Shown one piece after another: positions 42,612-52,499 of a DNA stretch of 64,000 bases; the stretch's first letter is position 1; each line of letters starts with the position of its first letter. This DNA comes from CAZLLE01 sp964560425 (GTDB lineage: Bacteria; Campylobacterota; Campylobacteria; Campylobacterales; QNZT01): positions 1 to 64,000 of the forward strand of contig CAZLLE010000097.1 of NCBI GenBank assembly GCA_964560425.1, given 5' to 3'. Position numbers and translations under genes: made by a program. The notes below the pieces were generated by a model. The model saw only the letters and a list, made by a program, of their open reading frames with translations. It was not told the DNA's origin and did not search any database.

Positions 42612-42733
42612 AAATCACACAAATACCTTTTGTTAAACATATTGGAATTGAAAAACTTGATAATAAGACTTTAATTTACTCTACCAATCCATCTTTTGAT
42701 AACCTAAACTTGAAACATCATGATCAACAGTAA
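42608..42733 (+). pseudogene. Truncated 5' end of a third gene, possibly a hotdog-fold thioesterase
   Basis: An ATG overlaps the AhpD-like stop (ATGA), the usual sign of a coupled gene. The frame reads MKITQIPFVKHIGIEKLDN followed by KTLIY, like the N-terminus of a small PaaI-type thioesterase, then runs into sequence antisense to the 3' end of the giant surface-protein gene and stops at 42731-42733. Only about the first 24 codons look genuine. It marks a likely breakpoint where the surface-protein gene was joined. The family guess is weak. Confidence 0.45.
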
Positions 42734-45700
42734 GTCCAACTTCTCCTTTTCCTCCCCAACTATCACCTTTGGAACTAAACTCTACTTTAAAACTATGTTT
42801 TGTTGCTAAAGGATTAAATCTATTATAGACCAACCAACTAAAAGGAGTATAGATAATTTTATCTTGGTGAGGTGTTTTATCTACATTTATTGTAATTCTA
42901 TCTTTCTGGTTTGTGGAACAAGATGAATGATAGAGTGATTGAGGATTAGCACTAATACCAAAATTTGGATCAAAATTATCCAATATATACCAATAAATGG
43001 AGTCCCTACTCTCCTCAAGATTATCCAATCCAAAACTATTTTTATCACAATTTTTACAATATACTTCATAAAAAATTGAAGCATTTAACTCTTTTCCCAC
43101 TGTACTTTGAGTTGGAGCATTTGCTCTTATATATAAAAAATCTACACTTTTATCATGTGTATCACCACTTGACTCACCTCCAGAAATAGAGACATTAATA
43201 TCTGTTAATATTAATTTCATAGGTTCTCTAACTACTGAAACATCTCTATCAAAATTTAATCTTAGATGTTTAAAAGCATTTCCATTTGAAAATATCTCTT
43301 TTTCAAGTTTATAATTAATTTCAAATAGTGTATCCATAGCACTATTTACACTTTGATGAGAACTATTCAAATCAATGACAATAGGATTAGTGGGTAAAGC
43401 ACCTTCACTAAGATAGTTAATCTTAATATTTACATCTTTAGAATAACATCCATTTTTAAAATTCTCAACCAAAGCACCATCGCTATTTTTAATAGTGACA
43501 TCGATATCAAGATCAGCACCTACATCTAATGGTGTTTTACTATAGTAGCTATATGTACCACTACTCTTAAAATCCCAGATAAAACCTATATTAGAGGGCA
43601 AAATGGATACAATTGTACTATCAGCATTAATAAACCTATTATCATTAGATCCATCATATTTATCAATCAAAGCAAACTCTTTTGAATCTATTTCACTCAC
43701 ATTCAGATCTAGTTTTCCTATTTCGCTATATTTAGCAACAAACCAAGTTTTTCCATTTTTAAAATCACTCTGAGTAAAATCTAGATTACCTTGGGTACAA
43801 CCTGCATTGGATTCACTATATTTTAGAGAGTAAAATGATTCATTATAATCTGAAACTATATTGTCAAGATAGTCTAATGCTTCAATTGTAATATTAAAAT
43901 CATCTCCTGCTTTATATGTTGTTGAAGATGGTATAGTTTTGGTTGTAATTTTGTAGGCATTAGGACGAATGCTAAATGGATCACTAGCATTAACTTCATG
44001 AGTGATATTTAGATCATCATCATATCTTATTTTTATATAAGCATATTTATGAGAGGTCGTAATTTTACCAAAATTTTGCAAATAGGGATTGGAGATTGAA
44101 AAATTTACATCTATAAAATTTGTCAAATTAGTATCATCATCTTTTGAGAAAATTGCAACTTTTACATTTTTAAAAATATTTTCACTTAAAATATTATCTT
44201 TTGAAATAGAAGCAATTTTAACTTTTATATCTTTATTGACAATTTTTGTTTTAATCACCCTTTGTATAATATTGCTACTCTCATCCCATGCATCATATAG
44301 TGAACCTTTTTTAATACTAATTTTATAATCTTCTACTTCACCATTATTTTTAATACCAATTGAATCACCTTCATCAAGTGCAAGAGAATCTGTTGTCACT
44401 CTAAATCTAGCATATGATTCACCTTCTACAATATCCTTATGAATATTCCATTTTAAGACAACCTCTTTAGTTGAATGTGGACTAACATGATCTATTGCTC
44501 CCTCTTTAGACTCAAATCTACCATTTCTATTAAAATCAATCCAACCTACAACCGTTGCTCTCTTATCCAAACCATTTCTAACCATCAAACTTGCTTGATA
44601 TTTTTTCATAGAAGTATATAGAAGGTCAAAAGTACCAACTAATCCATCATCTATATCATTATCAACTATAATAGCATCACTTTCACTATCAACATCATTT
44701 CCAAAATAGAGAGAAGCTCCATTTAAATCTAGTTTATGTCTAGGACCATTATCACTTAAAAGTGTACGATAATTTAGTTGACTTGAACCATCTCCCTCAC
44801 CAAAAGTGCTACTATCAACAGCATCTCCATAATCAATTAAAATAGGTAATTTATTACATCTAGCACCATCTATATTTAGATTTTTGGCATCTTCATTTAC
44901 AAGTGATGAAAAAATATTAGCTTGAACATAACTACCATTTTCATCATCTTTAAATAAAACTCTCACAACATCTCTAGTACTATTTTTAATTGCATAAAAA
45001 ATACCACTACTATCAAAAAAGCTAGTCCCATATGTCCCAGTCGCTAAATCAACAACATCTTGATCTACTAACTTCACCTCTCTAGTGTTCAAGTCTATCT
45101 TATAAAAATCATTATCAGACTCTATTGCATAGAGCTGATGATCTACAGGATTAAAAGACATATCGGCAATTGATATTGTATCAATACTAAAGGAGTCAAT
45201 AACTTTTTTATAATCTGAACTATTCTGATCCAAATCAACAACAAACATTGTATTTACACCATAATTAGGATAGTTTGAATAATTTAAATATAGATGTCCA
45301 TTATCATCAATATCACCTATATATGTACTTCGGTCTGTAGGTAAACCATTAATGGGACCTATCTTCTCTTGTGCATATAAATTATCTTTATCTTTACCAA
45401 CTTTGACTAAATATCCACTTTTACTTTGATTACTACCCCATAAATAACCATCTTTAATGTTATATCCAAATCCATTAATTGAAGCACCCGCAATCTGCTT
45501 TTTATTCATGACATATTTACTCTTATCACCAGTTGCCAAATCAATTTCATATACATATTTGGTATCATCAATGACAATCCCTTCCTCTTTACACCCTATA
45601 GGAGAGAGACAACTACTCCTTTCTCTTTCACTTCCATCATAATTTGTACCATTATTCTCATTATCAAAAATAGTTTTTATTTCACTTTTATCTAATGCTC

Positions 45701-47423
45701 TATCAAAAACTTTAACCTCATCAATAAAACCATTAAAATAGTTATCTTCATGTAAAGATGCACCAATACTAAAAGGACTTCCAACAGCTTGATCAATTTC
45801 AGTGGAACCTGTCCAAGTACTATTATTAATATATTCTTGATTATCAATATAAGCTTTTACAACACCATCATCATAACTAATAGCAATAAAATACCAATTA
45901 CCAACACTAATTCCACTACCAAAATCTGCAAAACTATCTTCTTCTTTTGTATCAAGATATAGATGCAAACTTCCATCAGGATTTACACCTAGTTCTAAAT
46001 TATCATTATGAGAATCGGAAGCTTTGGTAACAAAGGTATTTTTTGTATTATGATTTGTATGATTTTCTTTAAGCTCTTCTGGTTTTATCCAAGCTGTAAT
46101 TGTAAAAGAGTTATTATTTGAACCAAATATATCGTTTAATATATCTCCACTACTAATATAATTTGAGCCATCAAACCTAGCAGATCTATTAATTTTAGAT
46201 TCGGAAGTAGTAATAGTACCATTTTTAGATTTTCCATCTAAAGCATTTTTACTACTATCTTTGACCTCTTTATCTGCTCCATCCCAAGAACACTCATCAA
46301 AGTGATAATCTAGAGCCAAATTTTGAGTTATATTTGTATTACTTTCAAGCTCAATAGAGGTAGTAATCTTAAAATTTGACCCTGTAGTATGTCTCTCTGC
46401 CCAAAAGAAATCCAAAGGATAACTCTCTCCTTCTACCAATCCTAAACTATCCAAATCAACACTTTGACTCTTTGGTGTATGCAATCCACCCAAATCAATA
46501 ACTAACTTATTATTAATAAATACCCAAACATCATCATCACCTCTAAAGTCAAAATTTTGTCCATTTTCATAAGTAAAGTTTGTATGGAGCTCATAAGTCA
46601 TGTGAAAATTATGATCATAACTTCTCCCATGAGCATCCTCTTTACCAAATAGCTTACCATCAGCAGGAAAAAAAGCATCACTATCAAATTCATATAGATT
46701 ATTTATATTTTTATACAAAGTAATAGTATAAGGCATGCTCATATTCACACCATTAATATCATTAAACCACTCATTTAATTTTTTTGGTTTAAAATTATTA
46801 CTAGAAGAAGAGTTAACTCTAGGTTTTTTATCAGCCCCCAAAGAATTAAGAATACTACCTTTTTCAAGACCATCTCTTTTTCCATCAAAAAATCTATATT
46901 CTCCAGAGTAAGAACCATTTTCCCAAGAAGCATGAGGCTCAAAATCTACATGCCATTCATGGAAATCTCTTAAAATACCCGTCAATGTCATGGTTTCACT
47001 AGGTGTAAACTTTATATCTAGCGAATAATCATCTCGGTTACTATTATTATATTTCCATATTGATAGATAAACTTGTTCATTTGCATTTACTTCAATTAAA
47101 TGTATCTTACTATTTGTAGAAGAAGCATCTCTAAAAAATTGTTTCCCTCGACATGAAGTTCCAGCTTTAATATTAATTTTTTTAGGAGAATTTATAGATA
47201 TTTCATAAATACCATGAGCTAAAGGAGTAAAATAATATAAATCATTATATTCACCCTTTATACTTCCATTACCTCTAAAATTAGTTAAACTATTAATTGA
47301 ATTTACTTCTGAAATAAGTTCATGGTTAAGACATTCGCTATTGCTATTTTCGGCATTATCAAATGCAAACAAGTTAAACGATAAAAATCCAACTACAACA
47401 AAAGGTAAAAAATATTTTTTCAT
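42681..47423 (-). CDS. Giant secreted fibro-slime / LamG / GEVED surface protein
   Basis: About 1580 residues. Signal peptide (KKYFLPFVVVGFLSFNLFAF), then a fibro-slime domain (about 150-365; typical NGQNFDFRGDDDVWVFINNKLVIDLGG and DFFWAERHTTGSNF), a LamG/concanavalin-like domain (about 375-590), a beta-propeller-like region (about 615-850), a GEVED domain (about 870-1050; DYGDAVDSST, GEVEDYKISI) and a C-terminal MshQ-like region (FSIRPNAYKI...KAGDDFNITIEALD). The start is the ATG at 47423 with GGA seven bases upstream. No LPxTG, autotransporter or T1SS tail is evident. Probable adhesin or matrix protein. Confidence 0.85.
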   Translation of the reverse strand: MKKYFLPFVVVGFLSFNLFAFDNAENSNSECLNHELISEVNSINSLTNFRGNGSIKGEYNDLYYFTPLAHGIYEISINSPKKINIKAGTSCRGKQFFRDASSTNSKIHLIEVNANEQVYLSIWKYNNSNRDDYSLDIKFTPSETMTLTGILRDFHEWHVDFEPHASWENGSYSGEYRFFDGKRDGLEKGSILNSLGADKKPRVNSSSSNNFKPKKLNEWFNDINGVNMSMPYTITLYKNINNLYEFDSDAFFPADGKLFGKEDAHGRSYDHNFHMTYELHTNFTYENGQNFDFRGDDDVWVFINNKLVIDLGGLHTPKSQSVDLDSLGLVEGESYPLDFFWAERHTTGSNFKITTSIELESNTNITQNLALDYHFDECSWDGADKEVKDSSKNALDGKSKNGTITTSESKINRSARFDGSNYISSGDILNDIFGSNNNSFTITAWIKPEELKENHTNHNTKNTFVTKASDSHNDNLELGVNPDGSLHLYLDTKEEDSFADFGSGISVGNWYFIAISYDDGVVKAYIDNQEYINNSTWTGSTEIDQAVGSPFSIGASLHEDNYFNGFIDEVKVFDRALDKSEIKTIFDNENNGTNYDGSERERSSCLSPIGCKEEGIVIDDTKYVYEIDLATGDKSKYVMNKKQIAGASINGFGYNIKDGYLWGSNQSKSGYLVKVGKDKDNLYAQEKIGPINGLPTDRSTYIGDIDDNGHLYLNYSNYPNYGVNTMFVVDLDQNSSDYKKVIDSFSIDTISIADMSFNPVDHQLYAIESDNDFYKIDLNTREVKLVDQDVVDLATGTYGTSFFDSSGIFYAIKNSTRDVVRVLFKDDENGSYVQANIFSSLVNEDAKNLNIDGARCNKLPILIDYGDAVDSSTFGEGDGSSQLNYRTLLSDNGPRHKLDLNGASLYFGNDVDSESDAIIVDNDIDDGLVGTFDLLYTSMKKYQASLMVRNGLDKRATVVGWIDFNRNGRFESKEGAIDHVSPHSTKEVVLKWNIHKDIVEGESYARFRVTTDSLALDEGDSIGIKNNGEVEDYKISIKKGSLYDAWDESSNIIQRVIKTKIVNKDIKVKIASISKDNILSENIFKNVKVAIFSKDDDTNLTNFIDVNFSISNPYLQNFGKITTSHKYAYIKIRYDDDLNITHEVNASDPFSIRPNAYKITTKTIPSSTTYKAGDDFNITIEALDYLDNIVSDYNESFYSLKYSESNAGCTQGNLDFTQSDFKNGKTWFVAKYSEIGKLDLNVSEIDSKEFALIDKYDGSNDNRFINADSTIVSILPSNIGFIWDFKSSGTYSYYSKTPLDVGADLDIDVTIKNSDGALVENFKNGCYSKDVNIKINYLSEGALPTNPIVIDLNSSHQSVNSAMDTLFEINYKLEKEIFSNGNAFKHLRLNFDRDVSVVREPMKLILTDINVSISGGESSGDTHDKSVDFLYIRANAPTQSTVGKELNASIFYEVYCKNCDKNSFGLDNLEESRDSIYWYILDNFDPNFGISANPQSLYHSSCSTNQKDRITINVDKTPHQDKIIYTPFSWLVYNRFNPLATKHSFKVEFSSKGDSWGGKGEVGLTVDHDVSSLGYQKMDW

Positions 47424-47532
47424 CACGATATCCATATAAACAAAATTCTTAGTAATAATATCGACAAAATAGAGGATTAAATGAATTTTTCTAGTAAAGT
47501 TTTTGTATAACCTAGAAGTTTAGAACTGTTAG

Positions 47533-48807
47533 TTAAAGTTCCAATGAATATAATTTTTTACGATCACCTGAGCTTACAAGACCTAAACCCATGCGGTATT
47601 TTGTGATTGTTCTTCTTCCAATTGTAACATTAAAATGTTTTTCTACAAGTGTTTTTATTTTGTTATCACTAAGCGGTTTTTTTCTATCTTCCTCTTTTAT
47701 AAGTTTTTGAATATAGACTTTTATCTCTGCATTTGAAGTATCATTATCTTCATTAATAGCTAAAGAGAAGAAGCTTTTGATAGGAAAGACTCCTCTTTCA
47801 CATGAGAGATATTTATTAGAAATTGCACGAGATATTGTAGAGTGATGTCGCTCTAAATCTATTGCCAAATCTTCAAGTTTCATAGGCTTAATAGCTCCGC
47901 CTGTAAAAAATTCATATTGATACTCTATGATACTTAATGCAACTTTTGTGAGTGTTGCTTTTCTCATATCAAGTGCATCTACCAAAGAGGCGGCTTCTTT
48001 AATTTTATCTTTTACAAAATCAAACTCATCATCAAACCCACTTCTATCAATTACAACTTGAGGATAATAGGCATTATTTAATACTACTTCAATACTATTA
48101 TTTTTTTCAATAATAAAGATATCAGGCACAACTTGAACACCCTCTTCTTGAAATTGAATTGCAGGGGGATTATGTAGTCGTTTGATGATATTTAAGGATT
48201 CATGAAAATGTTTGTCTTTCTGATACTTTTTTAGATTATCAAACTCTCCAATTAATTTCACACAAGTCTTATAAACCTCATCATCAAGATCTAAACTCTC
48301 AAGTTGAAATAGAAATGATTCATGCATATCTATTGCCCCTACCCCCGCAGGTTCTAATCTTGAAAATCTAAGACGAACTTTTTCAAACATATCAAATGTA
48401 ATACCTAGCTCTTTAGCTAATTTTTTTCTATCTGTATCTAAATATCCATCATCATTTATATTATTAATGATAGCTCTTGCAATTTTTTTTGACTTTGGAG
48501 TAGGAAAAAGTGGCGATGTAATCTGATTTTCTAACTGTTCATACAAAGAGCAACATGTATAGTTCATATTATCAATCATATCACTCAAATCTGCACTATG
48601 AAAAGAGTCACGAAAAGAGTTTTTATTTACACTGCTATGCATCATCTCTTGAGCTGGTTTTATCTGCACAAAAGGGTTATCTTTTGTCTGCTCATCCAAA
48701 ACCTCTTTGAGTGATTCCAAATCAGATTGTAAAATAGGCAACCACCCCCTTAAGGTTTGAGATAATTTGCCTTTTATCGCAAGGTTACTAGAAGTTCTTA
48801 GTTTCAA
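47533..48807 (-). CDS. rpoN: RNA polymerase sigma-54 factor
   Basis: 424 residues. The N-terminal activator-binding region (LRTSSNLAIKGKLSQTL...) is followed by the core-binding domain, a helix-turn-helix (MKLEDLAIDLERHHSTISRAISNKYL) and the RpoN box GRRTITKYR (397-405) that reads the -24 element. It directs transcription of flagellar middle genes in Campylobacterota and needs an AAA+ activator. The start is a TTG at 48807 overlapping the lptB stop (TTGA), the usual lptB-rpoN coupling. Two matching promoters occur in this window. Confidence 0.95.
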   Translation of the reverse strand: MKLRTSSNLAIKGKLSQTLRGWLPILQSDLESLKEVLDEQTKDNPFVQIKPAQEMMHSSVNKNSFRDSFHSADLSDMIDNMNYTCCSLYEQLENQITSPLFPTPKSKKIARAIINNINDDGYLDTDRKKLAKELGITFDMFEKVRLRFSRLEPAGVGAIDMHESFLFQLESLDLDDEVYKTCVKLIGEFDNLKKYQKDKHFHESLNIIKRLHNPPAIQFQEEGVQVVPDIFIIEKNNSIEVVLNNAYYPQVVIDRSGFDDEFDFVKDKIKEAASLVDALDMRKATLTKVALSIIEYQYEFFTGGAIKPMKLEDLAIDLERHHSTISRAISNKYLSCERGVFPIKSFFSLAINEDNDTSNAEIKVYIQKLIKEEDRKKPLSDNKIKTLVEKHFNVTIGRRTITKYRMGLGLVSSGDRKKLYSLEL

Positions 48808-49529
48808 AGTTTAAAGTCCGCCCCAAGATAATATTTTTTTACAAGAGAGTTTGCAAAAATTTCACTAGAAGTTCCTCTAGCCAATAGCTCTCCACTCTTA
48901 ATCACATAAGCTCTATCACAAATTTCCAAAGTCTCTCTTACATTATGATCTGTAATTAAAACACCAATATTTAGGGCTTTTAGATCTTTGATAATACTCT
49001 GAATATCATGAACAGCCAAAGGATCAACACCAGCAAAAGGCTCATCAAGAAGTATAAATTTTGGAGAGATAGCCAAAGACCTAGCAATTTCACACCGTCT
49101 TCTCTCTCCTCCACTCAAACTAATCCCCAATCTATCACGAATAGGCTCAATATTCAAAAGCCCCAAAAGTTCATTTACTCTTCTATCTTGTTCTTGTTTA
49201 TCTTTTGTTATCAGCTCCACAGCAAGTAGAAGATTCTCTTCTACACTCAATTCCTTAAAGATACTAGACTCTTGAGGAAGATATCCAATACCCATTTGAG
49301 CTCTCTTATGCAAAGGAACATGAGTAATATCTTTACCATCCAAAAACACCTCTCCACTAGTAGGAGCAATCAAACCACAAATCATATAAAATGTAGTAGT
49401 TTTTCCAGCTCCATTTGGACCTAGTAACCCCACAACTTCGCCACTATTTACCTCTAGTGAAAAGTCATGAATAATTTTTGTTTTTTTGATAGTTTTTGCA
49501 AGATGTTCTGCTTTTAGATTATGATTCAT
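48804..49529 (-). CDS. lptB: LPS export ABC transporter ATP-binding protein LptB
   Basis: 241-residue ABC ATPase powering LPS extraction by LptFG. Walker A is GPNGAGKT, the signature is LSGGERRRCEIARSLA, Walker B is FILLDEPFAGVDP, and the H-loop is ITDHNVRETLEICDRAYV, the LptB-specific form. It overlaps tsaE upstream and rpoN downstream by four bases each. Its position before rpoN is conserved widely in proteobacteria. Confidence 0.97.
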   Translation of the reverse strand: MNHNLKAEHLAKTIKKTKIIHDFSLEVNSGEVVGLLGPNGAGKTTTFYMICGLIAPTSGEVFLDGKDITHVPLHKRAQMGIGYLPQESSIFKELSVEENLLLAVELITKDKQEQDRRVNELLGLLNIEPIRDRLGISLSGGERRRCEIARSLAISPKFILLDEPFAGVDPLAVHDIQSIIKDLKALNIGVLITDHNVRETLEICDRAYVIKSGELLARGTSSEIFANSLVKKYYLGADFKL

Positions 49530-49924
49530 ACTATAGTATACTCTCTTTTTTCATCTTTTGGTTCTATTTCGATGATAACAGATTCAAATCCATACATATC
49601 CAAAATTTTCTCCAACTTCTCATCTGCCCACTCAATAAAATGATATCCCTCTTGTTCCAAATTTTCCAAAAGTCCACTCTCTATAAATTTACTACTTCCC
49701 TCATTGTAAATATCATAGTGATAAACTCTATCTCCATAAATATTCATAATAGAGAATGTAGGAGAGCTTACATCTTCACTCATTCCCAAAAATTTTACAA
49801 AAGATTTCACAAAAGTAGTTTTGCCACTTGCTAAATCACCCTTTAGAAGTACAATTCCACCATTTGGTAATCTATTTATCACCTCTTTTGAGAGGTGATC
49901 CAACTCCAATAAATCCAATATCAT
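49526..49924 (-). CDS. tsaE: tRNA threonylcarbamoyladenosine biosynthesis ATPase TsaE
   Basis: 132 residues. Walker A is GDLASGKT (29-36), with the characteristic DVSSPTFSIMNIY and YHYDIY motifs, and HFIEWADE near the C-terminus. With TsaB and TsaD it makes t6A37 in ANN-decoding tRNAs. Overlaps trpD and lptB by four bases on either side. Confidence 0.95.
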   Translation of the reverse strand: MILDLLELDHLSKEVINRLPNGGIVLLKGDLASGKTTFVKSFVKFLGMSEDVSSPTFSIMNIYGDRVYHYDIYNEGSSKFIESGLLENLEQEGYHFIEWADEKLEKILDMYGFESVIIEIEPKDEKREYTIV

Positions 49925-50904
49925 AGAGTATTAGAGACCTTTATAATTTTGGCTAGATGATCTTTTGCTAAACCTTTTTCTATCGCTTCTCTTGCCATTT
50001 CTATACCATCTTGTATATCTCTAGCCTTTTTATCTGCTACTAGAGCCATTGCTGAATTTAAAAGTACAATATCTCTCTTCGCATCATTTGCACGAGATTT
50101 GAAAATATCCATAGTTATCTCTGCATTTTGAGTGGCACTACCTCCCAAAATTTCCTCTTTTGAATAGAGTTTCATACCATACTCTTGTGGATCAATAATA
50201 AACTCCCTACTCTCACCATTTTCAAGAATACGAGCATAAGTGATATCAGATATAGATATCTCATCCATACCATCTCTACTACTTACTACAACTGCTTTTG
50301 TAGTATCAAGTAGTTTCAAAGCATCAACTAATCTCTCCAAATAAGTAGGAGCAAAAACACCCAAAAGATATTTTTTGGCTCTAGCAGGGCTTGTAAGAGG
50401 ACCCAAAATATTAAAGATAGTCCGATGATCCAAACTTTTACGAATAGGCATAATATATTTCATAGCAGGATGATGATTGATAGCAAACATAAAAGTAAAA
50501 CCACACTCTTGCAACATTTGTACCTGTTTTTGTGGATCTAAATTGAGATTAATCCCCAAAGCCTCCAACATATCAGCCGAACCAGAGTTACTTGTAATAG
50601 AACGATTACCATGTTTTGCTACCATCGACCCCATAGAAGAGAGTAAAAGAGCTACTGTACTAGAGATATTAAAACTATTACTCTTATCTCCACCAGTACC
50701 AACAATATCAATTAACTCACTTCTCAAACTCTTGTCTATATCCAAAGCAATAGAGTATTTTCGCATTACACTCGCGGCTGCTGCAATCTCTTGTGAACTC
50801 TCCCCTCTCTCATAAAGATCAACCAAAAGGTTTTTTGCATCTGAGGGTGAGAGTTGATTTGTAAAAAGTTTTTCAAAAATTTCTACAGATTCATCATAAT
50901 TCAT
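49921..50904 (-). CDS. trpD: Anthranilate phosphoribosyltransferase
   Basis: 327 residues. Second committed step of tryptophan synthesis: anthranilate plus PRPP. The PRPP motif GTGGDKSNSFNIS is at 69-81 and the anthranilate-binding KHGNRSITSNSGSADMLEALG follows. It is not in a trp operon: neighbours are an S4 protein and tsaE (overlaps of 4 bases), and trpC lies about 9 kb away. Scattered trp genes are common in Campylobacterota. Confidence 0.95.
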   Translation of the reverse strand: MNYDESVEIFEKLFTNQLSPSDAKNLLVDLYERGESSQEIAAAASVMRKYSIALDIDKSLRSELIDIVGTGGDKSNSFNISSTVALLLSSMGSMVAKHGNRSITSNSGSADMLEALGINLNLDPQKQVQMLQECGFTFMFAINHHPAMKYIMPIRKSLDHRTIFNILGPLTSPARAKKYLLGVFAPTYLERLVDALKLLDTTKAVVVSSRDGMDEISISDITYARILENGESREFIIDPQEYGMKLYSKEEILGGSATQNAEITMDIFKSRANDAKRDIVLLNSAMALVADKKARDIQDGIEMAREAIEKGLAKDHLAKIIKVSNTL

Positions 50905-51149
50905 GAGATCTCCTTTACAAATTCATCTTTTTTACTTTTTGGTATTGATTTGGTTACGGGAATTTGTAAAACTTCATATTTAACTATTTTTTCTAAATAT
51001 GCGATTGATATAATATCCCCTACTTTTACATCTTTGGCTGGTTTTACAACTTTACCATTGATACTCACTACTTTACTCTTGCACATATCTTCAGATATTG
51101 CTCTTCTTTTTGTGATATTAACTGTATTCAAAAATTTATCTATTCTCAA
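50901..51149 (-). CDS. Small S4-domain RNA-binding protein (Hsp15/RqcP-like)
   Basis: 82 residues, almost entirely an S4 domain: MRIDKFLNTVNITKRRAISEDMCK, then VVSINGKVVKPAKDVKVGD. Stand-alone S4 proteins of this size (HslR, RqcP) bind rRNA or tRNA on stalled 50S subunits. The start is a TTG at 51149 with AGG seven bases upstream. It heads the operon S4, trpD, tsaE, lptB, rpoN, and is divergent from argG. Which S4 subfamily it belongs to is uncertain. Confidence 0.85.
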   Translation of the reverse strand: MRIDKFLNTVNITKRRAISEDMCKSKVVSINGKVVKPAKDVKVGDIISIAYLEKIVKYEVLQIPVTKSIPKSKKDEFVKEIS

Positions 51150-51242
51150 TATTTTACCTAATATATCTATTTAATCTCTATTTTATAATAAAAATATGAA
51201 ATTTTTGATAAAATTTCTCAATTTTCTACAAATGGAGGGTAT

Positions 51243-52448
51243 ATGAAAAAAGAGGTAAAAAAAGTAGTTTTAGCTTATAGTGGTGGACTTGATACGAGTA
51301 TTATTCTAAAATGGTTGCAAGATGAATATAACTGTGAAGTAATAACTTTTACAGCCGATATCGGTCAAGGTGAAGAGGTAGAACCAGCAAGAGCAAAGGC
51401 ATTAGCACTTGGAATAAAACCAGAAAATATATTTATCGAAGATCTAAGAGAGGAGTTTGTTAAAGATTTTGTATTTCCTATGTTTAGAGCAAATACGATT
51501 TATGAAGGTGAATATCTACTAGGAACATCTATTGCAAGACCTCTTATTGCTAAAAGACAAGTAGAGATAGCAAACAAAATGGGAGCAGATGGCGTAAGTC
51601 ATGGAGCTACAGGAAAAGGAAACGATCAAGTAAGATTTGAAATAGGATACCTAAGCCAAAATCCAAACCTCACAATTATAGCCCCGTGGAGAGAGTGGGA
51701 TCTAAATTCAAGAGAAAAACTCTTAAAATATGCTTCAGAACATGGCATTAAAATCGACCAAAAAAAGGGAAAATCTCCATACTCAATGGATGCAAACCTC
51801 TTACATATATCTTATGAAGGACTCCAGCTAGAAGACCCAAATCAAGAGCCAGAAGAGAGTATGTGGAGATGGTCAGTAAGCCCAGAAAATGCACCAAATG
51901 AAGCAGAATATATCACTATAGAGTACAAAAATGGAGACCCAATAGCACTAAATGGCAAAACTCTATCTCCTGCAACCATGCTAGAAGAGTTAAATGCACT
52001 TGGAAACAAACATGGAATAGGAAGAATTGATATAGTAGAGAATAGATTTGTAGGTATGAAAGCTAGAGGATGTTATGAAACACCAGGTGGAACAATCATG
52101 CTAAAAGCACACCGTGCAATAGAGTCAATCACACTAGATCGTGAAGCAGCACACCTCAAAGATGAACTAATGCCTCGTTATGCAAAACTAATCTATAATG
52201 GTTTTTGGTTTGCACCTGAGAGAGAGATGCTTCAAGCTGCCATAGACTATTCACAAAAAAATGTAAATGGGACAGTAAGACTAAAACTCTATAAAGGAAA
52301 TATAATGGTAGTAGGAAGACAATCACCAAATACACTATTTGATGAAGAGTTTTCAACATTTGAAGAGGATGAAGTTTACAATCAAAAAGATGCAGAAGGT
52401 TTTATCAAACTAAATGCACTTAGATTTATTATCAATAAACACTCCTAA
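51243..52448 (+). CDS. argG: Argininosuccinate synthase
   Basis: 401 residues, the usual length of short-type ArgG. It joins citrulline and aspartate with ATP in arginine synthesis. The N-terminal PP-loop reads VLAYSGGLDTS, followed by TADIGQGEE and the citrulline/aspartate-binding SHGATGKGNDQVRFE. GGAGGG precedes the ATG by four bases. Monocistronic, closed by a strong hairpin at 52453-52487. Confidence 0.98.
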   Translation: MKKEVKKVVLAYSGGLDTSIILKWLQDEYNCEVITFTADIGQGEEVEPARAKALALGIKPENIFIEDLREEFVKDFVFPMFRANTIYEGEYLLGTSIARPLIAKRQVEIANKMGADGVSHGATGKGNDQVRFEIGYLSQNPNLTIIAPWREWDLNSREKLLKYASEHGIKIDQKKGKSPYSMDANLLHISYEGLQLEDPNQEPEESMWRWSVSPENAPNEAEYITIEYKNGDPIALNGKTLSPATMLEELNALGNKHGIGRIDIVENRFVGMKARGCYETPGGTIMLKAHRAIESITLDREAAHLKDELMPRYAKLIYNGFWFAPEREMLQAAIDYSQKNVNGTVRLKLYKGNIMVVGRQSPNTLFDEEFSTFEEDEVYNQKDAEGFIKLNALRFIINKHS

Positions 52449-52452
52449 TATA

Positions 52453-52487
52453 TAGATACTGAAAGAACTCCTCTCTTTCAGTATCTA
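52453..52487. terminator. Strong convergent terminator after argG
   Basis: TAGATACTGAAAGA and TCTTTCAGTATCTA form a perfect 14-bp stem with a 7-base loop (ACTCCTC), five bases after the argG stop and 12 before the stop of the minus-strand nuclease gene. It probably serves both genes. Confidence 0.75.
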
Positions 52488-52499
52488 TTAATTACAAGA

